Shown here in pieces: positions 31,869-41,070 of a DNA stretch of 64,000 bases. Every line of letters starts with the position of its first letter. Within the stretch, counting starts at the first letter, position 1. The notes beneath the pieces were generated by a model. The model made no database searches and was not told the origin of the DNA. It saw only the letters and a program-made list of their open reading frames with translations. Origin of the DNA: Diaphorobacter nitroreducens (GTDB lineage: Bacteria; Pseudomonadota; Gammaproteobacteria; Burkholderiales; Burkholderiaceae_C). The position numbers were made by a program, and so were the translations under genes. The DNA lies in NCBI GenBank assembly GCA_003755025.1, contig RJVL01000008.1, forward strand, positions 124,001 through 188,000. The letters run 5' to 3'.

Positions 31869-32447
31869 ATGAGCAGTCCTCCCATCTTCGAACAACTGCA
31901 AGCCAAAGCCTCGCAATGGTGCTCGGAATATGGGCGCTACAAGGAGGAATGCCGCGTGTTCGCGGAGCACATGCGCGTGGAGTACATCGAATACCTGGGC
32001 GCGCGGTCGGCGGACATTGAGTTCCACGTGTTGAATGAAAATCTGGAGCGCATGAAGGACGAGGGAACCACCCTCTCGCCCCGATTGCAGCCGGGGGACG
32101 ATGGCTTCATCTACTTCGGTCTCACGATCGTCTTCAAGATGAACCACGGATGTCTGGATGAGCATGTGCGCATCGGCGTGCAGCGCGTGCGCAACCAATG
32201 GCGTGTGCGCTGGAACCAGACGGAGATGGCGTATGGAGACCCGCCGCACCTCGCCTTCTTTCAGAAGGTAACCGCGCTCATCGAAGCCAAGTTCTCCACA
32301 CCCTTTCACAAGCAGCGGGGTGCGCTGGGGTTCATTCCCGTGGTCAGCAACGACCACCTCGCCCTGCTGCCGCCCGCAGAGCTGCGCATTGCAGCGGAGG
32401 CCGACGCGCCCACCGCAGAAAGTGGCGGCCAGCCCGCCAAGGGGTAA
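31869..32447 (+). CDS. Conserved-looking hypothetical protein, 192 aa
   Basis: Not recognised. It is a soluble, charged protein with no signal peptide or membrane segment and only three Cys. It begins with a helical region (FEQLQAKASQWCSEYGRYKE) and has mixed alpha/beta sequence to about residue 160 (FIYFGLTIVFKMNHGCLDEH; VRIGVQRVRNQWRVRWNQTE), then a Pro/Ala-rich tail. Coding is supported by a ribosome site (GAGGAG about ten bases before the ATG) and biased third positions. It is flanked by the divergent Cys-rich/CBS operon and the KGG gene, so a stress role is possible by context only. Confidence 0.72.
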   Translation: MSSPPIFEQLQAKASQWCSEYGRYKEECRVFAEHMRVEYIEYLGARSADIEFHVLNENLERMKDEGTTLSPRLQPGDDGFIYFGLTIVFKMNHGCLDEHVRIGVQRVRNQWRVRWNQTEMAYGDPPHLAFFQKVTALIEAKFSTPFHKQRGALGFIPVVSNDHLALLPPAELRIAAEADAPTAESGGQPAKG

Positions 32448-32504
32448 GCGCCACCACGGCCCCAGCGCAACCGATTCCGACCTCTCCGTCAGAATCTTCT
32501 TACC

Positions 32505-32516
32505 TTTGCATGCAAA
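32505..32516. promoter_or_regulatory. Perfect palindrome upstream of the KGG-repeat gene
   Basis: TTTGCATGCAAA, a 12-bp perfect dyad in the 146-bp gap before the KGG gene. Candidate regulator site; no partner identified. Confidence 0.35.
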
Positions 32517-32593
32517 TCCTGCGGCCTAGAGTGAATTGGCAGCGAGTCACTTTCGCCGCTTGTTCATTTCCCCCTTCACGCAGGAGCTTACGC

Positions 32594-32869
32594 ATGCCCA
32601 GCCATACCTCCCAACGTCCCGCCAGCCGAGATCAGCGCGCCGGCACCCCGCCCCAGGCCAGCAGCCAGGGCGGGCGGGGATTTGCCTGCATGGACCCCGA
32701 GCGCCGGCGCGAGACGGCCTCGCAAGGCGGGCGCGCGGCCCATGCCTCGGGCAATGCACACGAATTCACCTCCGCCGAGGCACGCGCAGCAGGCGCCAAG
32801 AGCCATGGGGGCACCCACGCTTCCCGCGGCGCCGGCCAGAGCAGCCCTCGCCGCAGCAGCGACCGCTGA
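32594..32869 (+). CDS. KGG-motif general stress protein (YciG/ConE-type)
   Basis: A 91-residue, strongly hydrophilic, probably disordered protein. The block GRGFACMDPERRRETASQGG, then RAAHASGNAHEFTSAEARAA, is the stress-induced repeat motif (KGG) seen in YciG and GsiB: MDPE-R-x-I/T-A-S-x-GG followed by a second half-repeat GAKSHGG. Such proteins accumulate in stationary phase or under water stress. The ATG at 32594 follows CAGGAG. A terminator follows the gene. Confidence 0.85.
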   Translation: MPSHTSQRPASRDQRAGTPPQASSQGGRGFACMDPERRRETASQGGRAAHASGNAHEFTSAEARAAGAKSHGGTHASRGAGQSSPRRSSDR

Positions 32870-32883
32870 CGCGCACTGGCCAG

Positions 32884-32926
32884 CAGGGCCGGGCCCGCCA
32901 TGGCGCGTGCCCGGCCCTGTGGTTTT
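32884..32926 (+). terminator. Terminator after the KGG gene
   Basis: Perfect 11-bp stem CAGGGCCGGGC and GCCCGGCCCTG around a 14-base loop, then TGGTTTT. The T-run is short and offset by two G, so strength is moderate. Confidence 0.7.
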
Positions 32927-32968
32927 CAGCCGGTCATGTCAGCCACTTTTTATGCAGGAGCCAACGCC

Positions 32969-33049
32969 ATGGAAACCGCCGCCCGTCATTGCCACATCGC
33001 GCCGCTTTGCCCCGATCCCGAACTTCCCCACTGGAAATCCCTGGGCTGA
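32969..33049 (+). CDS. Possible 26-residue ORF ahead of the SDR gene
   Basis: METAARHCHIAPLCPDPELP, then HWKSLG and a stop. It has a good ribosome site (GCAGGAG eight bases upstream) in a region where no other gene exists, 43 bases before the SDR start. It could be a leader peptide or small protein; it could equally be chance. No family is recognised. Confidence 0.3.
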   Translation: METAARHCHIAPLCPDPELPHWKSLG

Positions 33050-33092
33050 GCAGCAGTCCTCTCTCTTTCTGAACCTTCCACGGAGCCTTCTC

Positions 33093-34106
33093 ATGAATAC
33101 ACCGGCCAGCCAGACGCCCTCCTCGCCCACCGCCGACGAGACCCAGCAACAACAGCGGGACATACAACAGCAGCAAGACCAAAAAGACGCCACCAAGTCC
33201 TCAGGCGACACCCAGCAATCGCAGAAGGCGGCACCCGGCCCGGGCCGCGAGGAGCCCGTTCCGCCCATGCCGGAGCAGCATCTGCAAAAGCCCGGGCACG
33301 AACATGCCATGGAGCTCCAGCCCCGTTTCGACGCGCCCCACTACAAGGGCAGCGGCAAACTGCAGGGCATGGCGGCCCTGATCACGGGGGGCGACTCCGG
33401 CATTGGCCGCGCGGTCGCGCTGCTGTTTGCCCGCGAGGGTGCCGACGTCGCCATCGTTTACCTGAGCGCCGACCAGGACGCGCAGGAGACCGCCCGCCTG
33501 GTGCAGGCGGAGGGCCGTCAATGCTTGGTCATTCGGGGTGACGTGAAAGACGCGGCTTTTTGCCGCGACGCGGTGAAGCAGGCCGTGGCCCAGCTCGGCA
33601 AGCTGAACATCCTGGTGAACAACGCCGCGTTCCAGGAACACGCCGAATCGCTGACGGACATCACCGAGGAACGGCTGGACGAAACCTTCCGCACGAACAT
33701 CTACGGCTACTTCCACATGGCCACGGCCGCGCTGCCGCACTTGTCGCGCGGCGACGCGATCATCAATACCGGCTCCGTCACCGGCCTGCGGGGCAGCAAG
33801 AAGCTGCTGGACTATTCGGCCACCAAGGGGGCCATCCATGCCTTCACCAAAGCCCTCGCACACAACCTGGCGGAAAAGGGCATCCGCGTGAATGCGGTGG
33901 CCCCGGGGCCGGTATGGACGCCGCTGAACCCGGCGGACCAATCGTCCGAGGACATCGTTCACTTCGGCGAGAAGACGCACCTGGGCCGGCCGGCACAGCC
34001 CGAGGAGATTTCTCCGGCCTACGTGTTCCTGGCAGCGCCGTGCTGCTCCAGCTACATCACCGGGATCGTGCTGCCCATTACCGGCAATGCGGGAGACGGC
34101 GCCTGA
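33093..34106 (+). CDS. Short-chain dehydrogenase/reductase with Gln-rich N-terminal extension (stress-type, YghA/YdaD-like)
   Basis: A 337-residue SDR. The first ~80 residues are a low-complexity, Gln/Asp/Thr-rich region (ADETQQQQRDIQQQQDQKDA), then the Rossmann domain: ALITGGDSGIGRAVALL at ~95-111 with TGxxxGIG, NNAAFQEH, and the catalytic Ser in NTGSVTGL and YSATK near 255. This matches the glucose-1-dehydrogenase-like general stress proteins YghA and GsiB-linked YdaD. Substrate unknown. Placed among KGG and other hydrophilic stress proteins. Start ATG at 33093 (CGGAG upstream). Confidence 0.9.
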   Translation: MNTPASQTPSSPTADETQQQQRDIQQQQDQKDATKSSGDTQQSQKAAPGPGREEPVPPMPEQHLQKPGHEHAMELQPRFDAPHYKGSGKLQGMAALITGGDSGIGRAVALLFAREGADVAIVYLSADQDAQETARLVQAEGRQCLVIRGDVKDAAFCRDAVKQAVAQLGKLNILVNNAAFQEHAESLTDITEERLDETFRTNIYGYFHMATAALPHLSRGDAIINTGSVTGLRGSKKLLDYSATKGAIHAFTKALAHNLAEKGIRVNAVAPGPVWTPLNPADQSSEDIVHFGEKTHLGRPAQPEEISPAYVFLAAPCCSSYITGIVLPITGNAGDGA

Positions 34107-34162
34107 TGCGTCTGATGCCCATGCGCTGTGTTTCCAGTCAGCGCAGGGCACCTACCCGCCGA

Positions 34163-34184
34163 TAGGACCGGTCCTACCGACCCG
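34163..34184 (+). promoter_or_regulatory. Perfect palindrome and shared stress-cluster motif, copy D
   Basis: TAGGACCGGTCCTA (34163-34176) is a perfect 14-bp palindrome. Its right half runs into CGGTCCTACCGACCCG, matching the shared cluster motif (GGTCCTACAGCCCG) at most positions. It lies 78-99 bases upstream of the small Asn/Gln-rich gene. Confidence 0.45.
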
Positions 34185-34261
34185 CGTACACCGCAACCGA
34201 AGAATGAATCACGCACATCAGGTTTTGTGCGCCCTTCACACCACCACTTCAGGAGAAATCG

Positions 34262-34432
34262 ATGCCCAACAACAACCCGCAAGGCCACAACCAGTACACG
34301 GAGAACTCGAACCAGCGCAAGAGCCAGAGCCGCCAGGGTGGCGCCACCGCCAGCGGCCAGAACTCCACGCGATCGCAAGGCGATTCGAATGTGAAAAGCG
34401 GTTCATCCAACCGCAGTTCGAAGCAGCGCTGA
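34262..34432 (+). CDS. Small Asn/Gln/Ser-rich hydrophilic protein
   Basis: A 56-residue protein (MPNNNPQGHNQYTENSNQRK, then SQSRQGG..., ending SSKQR) with almost no hydrophobic residues, rich in Asn, Gln, Ser, Gly and Arg, so surely disordered. It has a strong ribosome site (CAGGAGAAATCG before the ATG) and lies between two genes of the same stress-type cluster, which supports it as real. Function unknown; resembles small KGG/seed-type hydrophilins in composition. The gap to the next gene is 46 bases. Confidence 0.72.
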   Translation: MPNNNPQGHNQYTENSNQRKSQSRQGGATASGQNSTRSQGDSNVKSGSSNRSSKQR

Positions 34433-34478
34433 GCGTTTTCAGCCCCCCTCTTCCACCCCTTTTTTTCAGGAGTACGCA

Positions 34479-35267
34479 ATGGCATACCGAGACAACGACG
34501 AACGCAATTACCGCCAAGACCGCAGCCGTGACGATCATGACAATCGCATGGGCCGCGGCGGGCGCGAATCCCAGCAAGGCGGCGGCTACCGCGGCGGGGA
34601 CGACCGGGAGCGCTATGCATCCTATGGCCAGGAAGGCAGCGGCTCCCAGCGCTCCCAGCGCGAGTGGGCCGGCGACTACCAGGGCATGCAACAGCAGCGC
34701 CCTTATGAGGAAAACTACCGCGACCGCTACGAGGCGGGTTATGACAGCGACTTCCGCGCAGGGTCGCGATCAGGCCAGGGCTACCAGGGCGGTGCCGGCT
34801 ATGGCGGCGACTTTGGCGCAGGCGGGCAGCAGCAGGGTATGTATGGCGGCAACAACCCGATGCAGGGCTCGTACGGCCGCGGCTACCGCGGCGCTCAAGG
34901 CTATGGCGCCCAGGGGGGCGTGGGTCAGAGCGGCTACGGGGGGTACGGTTCGCAGGGGTACGGCTCCCAAGGCCAAGGTTATGAAGGCCATCGCGACGCG
35001 GACTTTGGTTCGCAGTACTCCGGCACGGGCGGAGAGCAGCGCGGACGCTTTCAGAACGACCCCGACTACCACCAGTGGCGCCAGGACCAATTGCGCCAAT
35101 TGGATGACGACTACGACTCCTGGCGCAAGGAGCGCTATGAGAAGTTTGCCGATGACTTCAACACCTGGCGCACCTCGCGCGGCGGCGCCGGGCAAAAGAG
35201 CAGCGGAAGCAACAGCGCTACCTCATCCAGCCAGGGCACGTCGGGCAAGAACAAAGAACAGGGTTGA
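34479..35267 (+). CDS. Gly/Tyr/Gln/Arg-rich low-complexity protein
   Basis: A 262-residue protein, hydrophilic throughout. Residues ~1-180 are low-complexity, with repeated YGG, GYG, GQGY, SQGYG and RGYRG units and many Tyr, Gly, Gln and Arg but almost no aliphatic residues. Residues ~185-230 form a charged, partly helical block (PDYHQWRQDQLRQLDDDYDS and WRKERYEKFADDFNTWR). The tail is Ser/Gly/Asn-rich. The composition is like phase-separating prion-like or RGG proteins. It has a strong ribosome site (CAGGAG), and a terminator follows. Function unknown; stress association is from neighbours. Confidence 0.85.
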   Translation: MAYRDNDERNYRQDRSRDDHDNRMGRGGRESQQGGGYRGGDDRERYASYGQEGSGSQRSQREWAGDYQGMQQQRPYEENYRDRYEAGYDSDFRAGSRSGQGYQGGAGYGGDFGAGGQQQGMYGGNNPMQGSYGRGYRGAQGYGAQGGVGQSGYGGYGSQGYGSQGQGYEGHRDADFGSQYSGTGGEQRGRFQNDPDYHQWRQDQLRQLDDDYDSWRKERYEKFADDFNTWRTSRGGAGQKSSGSNSATSSSQGTSGKNKEQG

Positions 35268-35291
35268 TCCTCGCTGATCCCCTGGTCCGCA

Positions 35292-35318
35292 AGGCCCCCG
35301 CATGCGGGGGCCTTTTTC
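35292..35318 (+). terminator. Intrinsic terminator closing the stress-type cluster
   Basis: AGGCCCCCGCAT and GCGGGGGCCT form a perfect, nearly loop-free inverted repeat followed by TTTTTC. It separates the low-complexity gene from the convergent LysR gene. Confidence 0.9.
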
Positions 35319-35336
35319 TGTATGCCTCAGCGTGCC

Positions 35337-36248
35337 CTAGCCTGCCGCTGGTTTACCTGGGACCAGCGATGCCGCCTCGCGCTGGCCCACGTCTTTCAGG
35401 AAGGCCCACACCGCCTGCATGCGCGCCAGGTGCTTGGCCTCGGCCGGCATGCTCATCCAGAAGGTGCGTGTGAACTCGGCCTCGTGGGGCAGCACGCGCG
35501 CAAGTACAGGGTCACGGTCGGCCAGGAACGCGGGCAGCACGGCCAGGCCCGCGCCGGCGCGCACGGCCTCGTACTGCGCGGTGATGCTGGTGCTGCGCAG
35601 CGCAAAACGCTCGGGCGGGTAGAGCTGGTCGATGAACTGCAGCTCTTTTGTGAACAGCAGATCGTCCACGTAGCTGATGAAGGCGTGGTGGCGCAGGTCT
35701 TCACGCTTGGCCACCAGCGGTCTGCGCGCCAGGTACTCGCGCTGGCCGTAGAGACGCAGGGTGTAGTCGGCGAGTTTGGTGACGATCACCGAGCCGCGCT
35801 TGGGCCGCTCCAGGGAGATCACGATGTCCGCCTCGCGCCGGCTCAGGTGCAGCATGCGCGGCAGAGCCAGCAGGTCGATGGACAAGTGCGGGTGCTTCTG
35901 TGTGAGCCGCGCCAGGTGCGGCGCCAGCACCACGGTGCCAAAACCCTCGGTGGCACCCACGCGCACCAGTCCGGAGGGGCCCGCGCCCGGCGAGTTGGCG
36001 GGCGATGCGCGCTCCACCCCCAGCACGGCGGCCTCCATGGCCTCGACGGCGGGCAGCAGGTGGCGGCCGGTTTCCGTCAACCGGTGTCCCGCTGCCTCGC
36101 GGGCGAACAGCGGCGCACCCATCTGTTTTTCCAGCGCCTGGATGCGCCGCGCCACTGTCGTGTGTTCCACACCGGTGCGGCGCGCGGCCCCTGCCAGCGT
36201 GCCGGTGCGCGCCAGCTCCAGAAAGTAGCGCAAATTGTCCCAATCCAT
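35337..36248 (-). CDS. LysR family transcriptional regulator
   Basis: A 303-residue LTTR. The winged helix-turn-helix spans ~1-60 (MDWDNLRYFLELARTGTLAG, AARRTGVEHTTVARRIQALE) and an effector domain covers ~90-300. The ATG at 36248 gives the standard MDWDNLRYFL start. It is divergent from mmsA across 156 bp and a palindrome, so it probably controls the valine/3-hydroxyisobutyrate genes. The inducer is unknown. Confidence 0.93.
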   Translation of the reverse strand: MDWDNLRYFLELARTGTLAGAARRTGVEHTTVARRIQALEKQMGAPLFAREAAGHRLTETGRHLLPAVEAMEAAVLGVERASPANSPGAGPSGLVRVGATEGFGTVVLAPHLARLTQKHPHLSIDLLALPRMLHLSRREADIVISLERPKRGSVIVTKLADYTLRLYGQREYLARRPLVAKREDLRHHAFISYVDDLLFTKELQFIDQLYPPERFALRSTSITAQYEAVRAGAGLAVLPAFLADRDPVLARVLPHEAEFTRTFWMSMPAEAKHLARMQAVWAFLKDVGQREAASLVPGKPAAG

Positions 36249-36268
36249 GTGGCTCCTCTGCGGTGATG

Positions 36269-36280
36269 TGCAAATTTGCA
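36269..36280. promoter_or_regulatory. Palindromic site between the LysR gene and mmsA
   Basis: TGCAAATTTGCA is a perfect 12-bp dyad 20 bases upstream of the LysR start; a second related sequence, ACGCAATTTCGCAC, follows 25 bases further on toward mmsA. Consistent with an LTTR binding region of two half-sites. Confidence 0.55.
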
Positions 36281-36404
36281 AAGCCAAGGTGCGTGATTGT
36301 CTATTGCCTACGCAATTTCGCACAACTACGATGCAGCCCATGCCAAGTCGGCACTTGCCGTGCCGGCTTCATTGCAGACCACCCCAGGACCCCAGGAGAC
36401 AACC

Positions 36405-37928
<1,524 letters not shown>

Positions 37929-37966
37929 GCGGCGCCGCGCGGTGCGCGCATGGTGAAATCACAGGC

Positions 37967-38395
37967 ATGACACGATGCGTGAGACCCCATGCCGCCCGCC
38001 TGCGCACCCTGGCCGCTGCGTGCGCCCTGTTGGCTGCCACGCAGGCACAGGCGCAGGCCGGCGCTGCCTGCCGCCCCGGTGGCACGGTGGATGAGACCAA
38101 CGCCTGCGCCGTGCAGCGCTACCAGGAGGCGGACACCGCCACTCAGATTCTGTATGGCGATGTGATGCGTGCCCTGTCGGCCCATGAACGCCCTGCCCTG
38201 CGCCAGGACCACGCCGCCTGGCAGCGCACGCGCGCCGCGCAGTGCAAGCAGGCGCAGCGCGCGGCGGAGTCCCGCCCCGAATGGCCGCGGCTGTACCACG
38301 ACTGCCTGACGGTCCATACCCAGGCGCGGCGCGATGCCCTGATGCACTGGCTGCACCATGGCGAGGCGCCGCAGCCCACGACGAACAAGCCATAA
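37967..38395 (+). CDS. Secreted LprI/DUF1311-like small protein
   Basis: A 142-residue protein with a signal peptide (AAACALLAATQAQAQA). The mature part is all-helical with four Cys (ACRPG, ACAVQ, QCKQA, DCLTV) spaced as in lysozyme-inhibitor LprI-N (DUF1311) proteins, with QDHAAWQRTRAAQC as the core motif. Such proteins inhibit lysozyme in some species, but function here is not shown. It sits between mmsA and the acyl-CoA dehydrogenase gene. Confidence 0.82.
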   Translation: MTRCVRPHAARLRTLAAACALLAATQAQAQAGAACRPGGTVDETNACAVQRYQEADTATQILYGDVMRALSAHERPALRQDHAAWQRTRAAQCKQAQRAAESRPEWPRLYHDCLTVHTQARRDALMHWLHHGEAPQPTTNKP

Positions 38396-38421
38396 GACAC
38401 ATAAGAGAAGGAGACACCGCC

Positions 38422-39588
38422 ATGGACTTTGAACTCAGCGAAGACCAGCGCGCTTTTGCCGACACCGCGCGCCAGTTCGCCCAGGCGGAGCTGGCGCCCC
38501 ACGCCGCCGAGTGGGATGCGCAGGGCATCTTCCCCCGCGAGGCTATTTGCCGTGCGGGCGAACTGGGCTTTTGCGGCCTGTACGCGCCCGAGAGCGCCGG
38601 TGGCCTGGCCCTGCCGCGCCTGGACGCCACGCTGGTGTTCGAGGAACTGGCGGCCGTGGACCCCAGCACCACCGCCTTCATCACCATCCACAACATGGCC
38701 ACCTGGATGCTGGGCACCTGGGCCACGGATGCCGTGCGCGCCGAATGGGGCGAGGCACTCACCAGCGGGCAAAAGCTCGCCAGCTACTGCCTGACCGAAC
38801 CCGGCGCGGGGTCCGACGCCGCCTCCATCAAGACGCGCGCGGAGCTGGTCGGCAACGAGTACGTCATCAACGGCAGCAAGGCCTTCATCAGCGGTGCGGG
38901 CAGCACCGACGTGCTGGTGCTCATGGCACGCACCGGCGACGCGCAATCCGGCGCCGGCGGCATCAGCGCCTTTGCCGTACCCGCGAACCTGCCCGGCATC
39001 CACTACGGCAAGAAGGAAGAAAAGATGGGCTGGAACAGCCAGCCCACGCGCCAGATCAGCTTTGACAACGTGCGCATCCCCGCCAACCACCTGCTGGGCC
39101 AGGAAGGCGAAGGCTTCAAGATCGCCATGAAGGGGCTGGACGGCGGGCGCATCAACATCGCCACCTGCTCGGTCGGCGCCGCGCAAGGCGCACTGCAACA
39201 CGCCCAGCGCTACATGCAGGACCGCAAGCAGTTCGGCAAGCCCATCGCCAGCTTCCAGGCGCTGCAATTCAAGCTGGCCGACATGGCCACCGAGCTGGTG
39301 GCTGCGCGCCAGATGGTGCGGCTGGCCGCCAGCAAACTCGACGCCGGCGCGCGCGATGCCTCCACCTACTGCGCCATGGCCAAGCGCTTTGCCACCGACG
39401 TGGGCTTTACCGTGGTGAACGAGGCGCTGCAACTGCACGGCGGCTACGGCTACATCCGCGAATACCCGCTGGAGCGCCTGCTGCGCGACGCGCGCGTGCA
39501 CCAGATCCTGGAAGGCACCAACGAGATCATGCGCGTCATCATCGGCCGGCGCATGCTGGACGGCGACGCGCCGGAGGTGATCCGTTGA
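38422..39588 (+). CDS. Acyl-CoA dehydrogenase, probably isobutyryl-CoA dehydrogenase
   Basis: A 388-residue FAD flavoenzyme of the acyl-CoA dehydrogenase family, catalysing the alpha,beta-dehydrogenation of a short or branched acyl-CoA. Blocks: YCLTEPGAGSDAASIKTRAE, GWNSQPTRQISFDNVRIP, LQLHGGYGYIREYPLERLLR, and the catalytic base Glu364 in ILEGTNEIMRVII. Position of the base and the neighbours mmsA and mmsB point to isobutyryl-CoA (ACAD8-like) rather than a fatty acyl-CoA. The ATG at 38422 follows AGAAGGAGACA. Confidence 0.93.
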   Translation: MDFELSEDQRAFADTARQFAQAELAPHAAEWDAQGIFPREAICRAGELGFCGLYAPESAGGLALPRLDATLVFEELAAVDPSTTAFITIHNMATWMLGTWATDAVRAEWGEALTSGQKLASYCLTEPGAGSDAASIKTRAELVGNEYVINGSKAFISGAGSTDVLVLMARTGDAQSGAGGISAFAVPANLPGIHYGKKEEKMGWNSQPTRQISFDNVRIPANHLLGQEGEGFKIAMKGLDGGRINIATCSVGAAQGALQHAQRYMQDRKQFGKPIASFQALQFKLADMATELVAARQMVRLAASKLDAGARDASTYCAMAKRFATDVGFTVVNEALQLHGGYGYIREYPLERLLRDARVHQILEGTNEIMRVIIGRRMLDGDAPEVIR

Positions 39589-39593
39589 CATTC

Positions 39594-39642
39594 AAAAACC
39601 ATAGCTGCCTGCGCTGGACAGATAAGCGCTAAAGGCCTATTT
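39594..39642 (+). repeat. Comamonad-type palindromic repeat, copy 9 (forward)
   Basis: AAACCATAGCTGCCTGCGCT, then GGACAGATAAGCGCTAAAGG, then CCTATTT. It lies in the 69-bp gap between the acyl-CoA dehydrogenase and TfoX-like genes, within a run of same-direction genes. Confidence 0.8.
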
Positions 39643-39657
39643 GACTCGATACCCACC

Positions 39658-40062
39658 ATGCCTGCTCGCCCCCTGTCCGACGAAGCGCTGCACCTGATCG
39701 CCGCCGTGCGCGACGCACTGGGCGAGCGGCTGAACGCACAGGTGGAGGTAGAGGAGCGCACGCTCTTTGGCTGCCACGCCTTCATGGTGGACGGCAAACT
39801 CTGCCTGGGCGTGAAGGGCGAAGAGCTGTTGGTGCGCCTGCCGCCGCAGCAGCACGATGCAACCGCCGAAACCCCCGGCGTGCGCGAACTGGACCCGCGT
39901 GGCGGCATGGCCGGCTACTTCTGGCTGGAGCCCGCTGCCTACGCCACGCGCGCCCAGTGGGAGCACTGGATTGACACCGCCCTCGCCTTCAACCCGCTTG
40001 CCAAGGCCTCGCCCCGGCGGGCGAAGGCAGCCACAAGCAGCAGCAAGGGCACGCGATCATGA
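39658..40062 (+). CDS. TfoX N-terminal domain protein
   Basis: A 134-residue protein matching the TfoX-N fold: VEEVEERTLFGCHAFMVDGK (FGG-like loop), LCLGVKGEELLVRLPPQQ, and a tail MAGYFWLEPAAYATRAQWEH. Residues ~1-108 are the domain, with a Lys/Ser/Ala-rich, probably disordered end. TfoX controls competence in other bacteria, but stand-alone TfoX-N proteins have no established role. It is bracketed by two palindromic repeats, and its presence in the mms run may be accidental. Confidence 0.85.
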   Translation: MPARPLSDEALHLIAAVRDALGERLNAQVEVEERTLFGCHAFMVDGKLCLGVKGEELLVRLPPQQHDATAETPGVRELDPRGGMAGYFWLEPAAYATRAQWEHWIDTALAFNPLAKASPRRAKAATSSSKGTRS

Positions 40063-40071
40063 TTTCAGGCA

Positions 40072-40123
40072 TTTTTGCCCTGTAACGCTTACCCATAAAG
40101 CGCTAGCAGCTATCAAAACCATA
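40072..40123 (-). repeat. Comamonad-type palindromic repeat, copy 10 (reverse)
   Basis: TTTTTGCCCTGTAACGCTTA, then CCCATAAAGCGCTAGCAG, then CTATCAAAACC. Core AACGCTT and AAGCGCT can pair around a 7-base loop apart from one mismatch. Between the TfoX-like gene and mmsB. Confidence 0.85.
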
Positions 40124-40155
40124 GTTCCCATCACACACCACAGGAGACAACCACC

Positions 40156-41043
40156 ATGCAAATCGCATTCATCGGGCTGGGCAACATGGGCGCGCCCATG
40201 GCCATCAACCTGCACAAGGCCGGCCACAGCGTGAAGGCCTTCGATCTGAGCCAGGACGCCCTGGCCAAGATCAAGGCCGAGGGCCTGCAGGTCGCCGCGA
40301 GCGCGCAAGACGCCGTGCAGGGCGCTGAGGCCGTCGTTACCATGCTGCCCGCCAGCCAACACGTGGAAGGCCTGTTCCTGGGCAACGGCAACCTGCTGGC
40401 CAGCATTGCCAAGGGCACGCTGGTGATCGACAGCTCCACCATCGCCGCCGCCACCAGCCAGAAGGTCGCCAAGGCCGCTGAAGCCCTGGGCATCGACTTC
40501 ATCGACGCACCCGTATCGGGTGGCACGGGCGGCGCCATCGCCGGCTCCCTCACCTTCATGGTGGGCGGCACCGACGCGCAACTGCAGCGCGCACGCCCCC
40601 TGCTGGAAAAAATGGGCGCCAACATCTTCCACGCCGGCGCCGTGGGCGCGGGCCAGACAGCCAAGATCTGCAACAACATGCTGCTGGGCATCCTGATGGT
40701 GGGCACCAGCGAAGCCATCGCCTTGGGGGTAGCCAACGGCCTGGACCCCAAGGTGCTGTCTGAGATCATGCGCCGCAGCTCCGGCGGCAACTGGGCGCTG
40801 GAAAAGTACAACCCCTTCCCCGGCGTGCACGAGAACGCCCCCGCCAGCAAGGGCTACGCGGGCGGCTTTGGCACCGACCTGATGCTGAAAGATTTGGGTC
40901 TGGCCCAGGAAAACGCCATCGCCACCAAGGCCAGCACCCCGCTCGGCGGCATGGCGCGCGCAATCTACGCGGCGCACAGCATTGCGGGGCACGGGGGGGA
41001 GGATTTCTCCAGCGTGATCAAGATGGTGCAAAAGAAGGGCTGA
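40156..41043 (+). CDS. mmsB: 3-hydroxyisobutyrate dehydrogenase MmsB
   Basis: A 295-residue beta-hydroxyacid dehydrogenase: the NAD loop GLGNMGAPMA is at 7-16, DAPVSGGTGGA near 118, and the catalytic Lys170 is in GQTAKICNNMLL. The C-terminal NWALEKYNP and YAGGFGTDLMLKDL fit HIBADH. It oxidises 3-hydroxyisobutyrate to methylmalonate semialdehyde, the MmsA substrate. A strong terminator follows. Valine catabolism here lacks local enoyl-CoA hydratase and HIBYL-CoA hydrolase genes. Confidence 0.95.
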   Translation: MQIAFIGLGNMGAPMAINLHKAGHSVKAFDLSQDALAKIKAEGLQVAASAQDAVQGAEAVVTMLPASQHVEGLFLGNGNLLASIAKGTLVIDSSTIAAATSQKVAKAAEALGIDFIDAPVSGGTGGAIAGSLTFMVGGTDAQLQRARPLLEKMGANIFHAGAVGAGQTAKICNNMLLGILMVGTSEAIALGVANGLDPKVLSEIMRRSSGGNWALEKYNPFPGVHENAPASKGYAGGFGTDLMLKDLGLAQENAIATKASTPLGGMARAIYAAHSIAGHGGEDFSSVIKMVQKKG

Positions 41044-41070
41044 AGCAGGCTTTCCGGCATGCCTTCTGCA

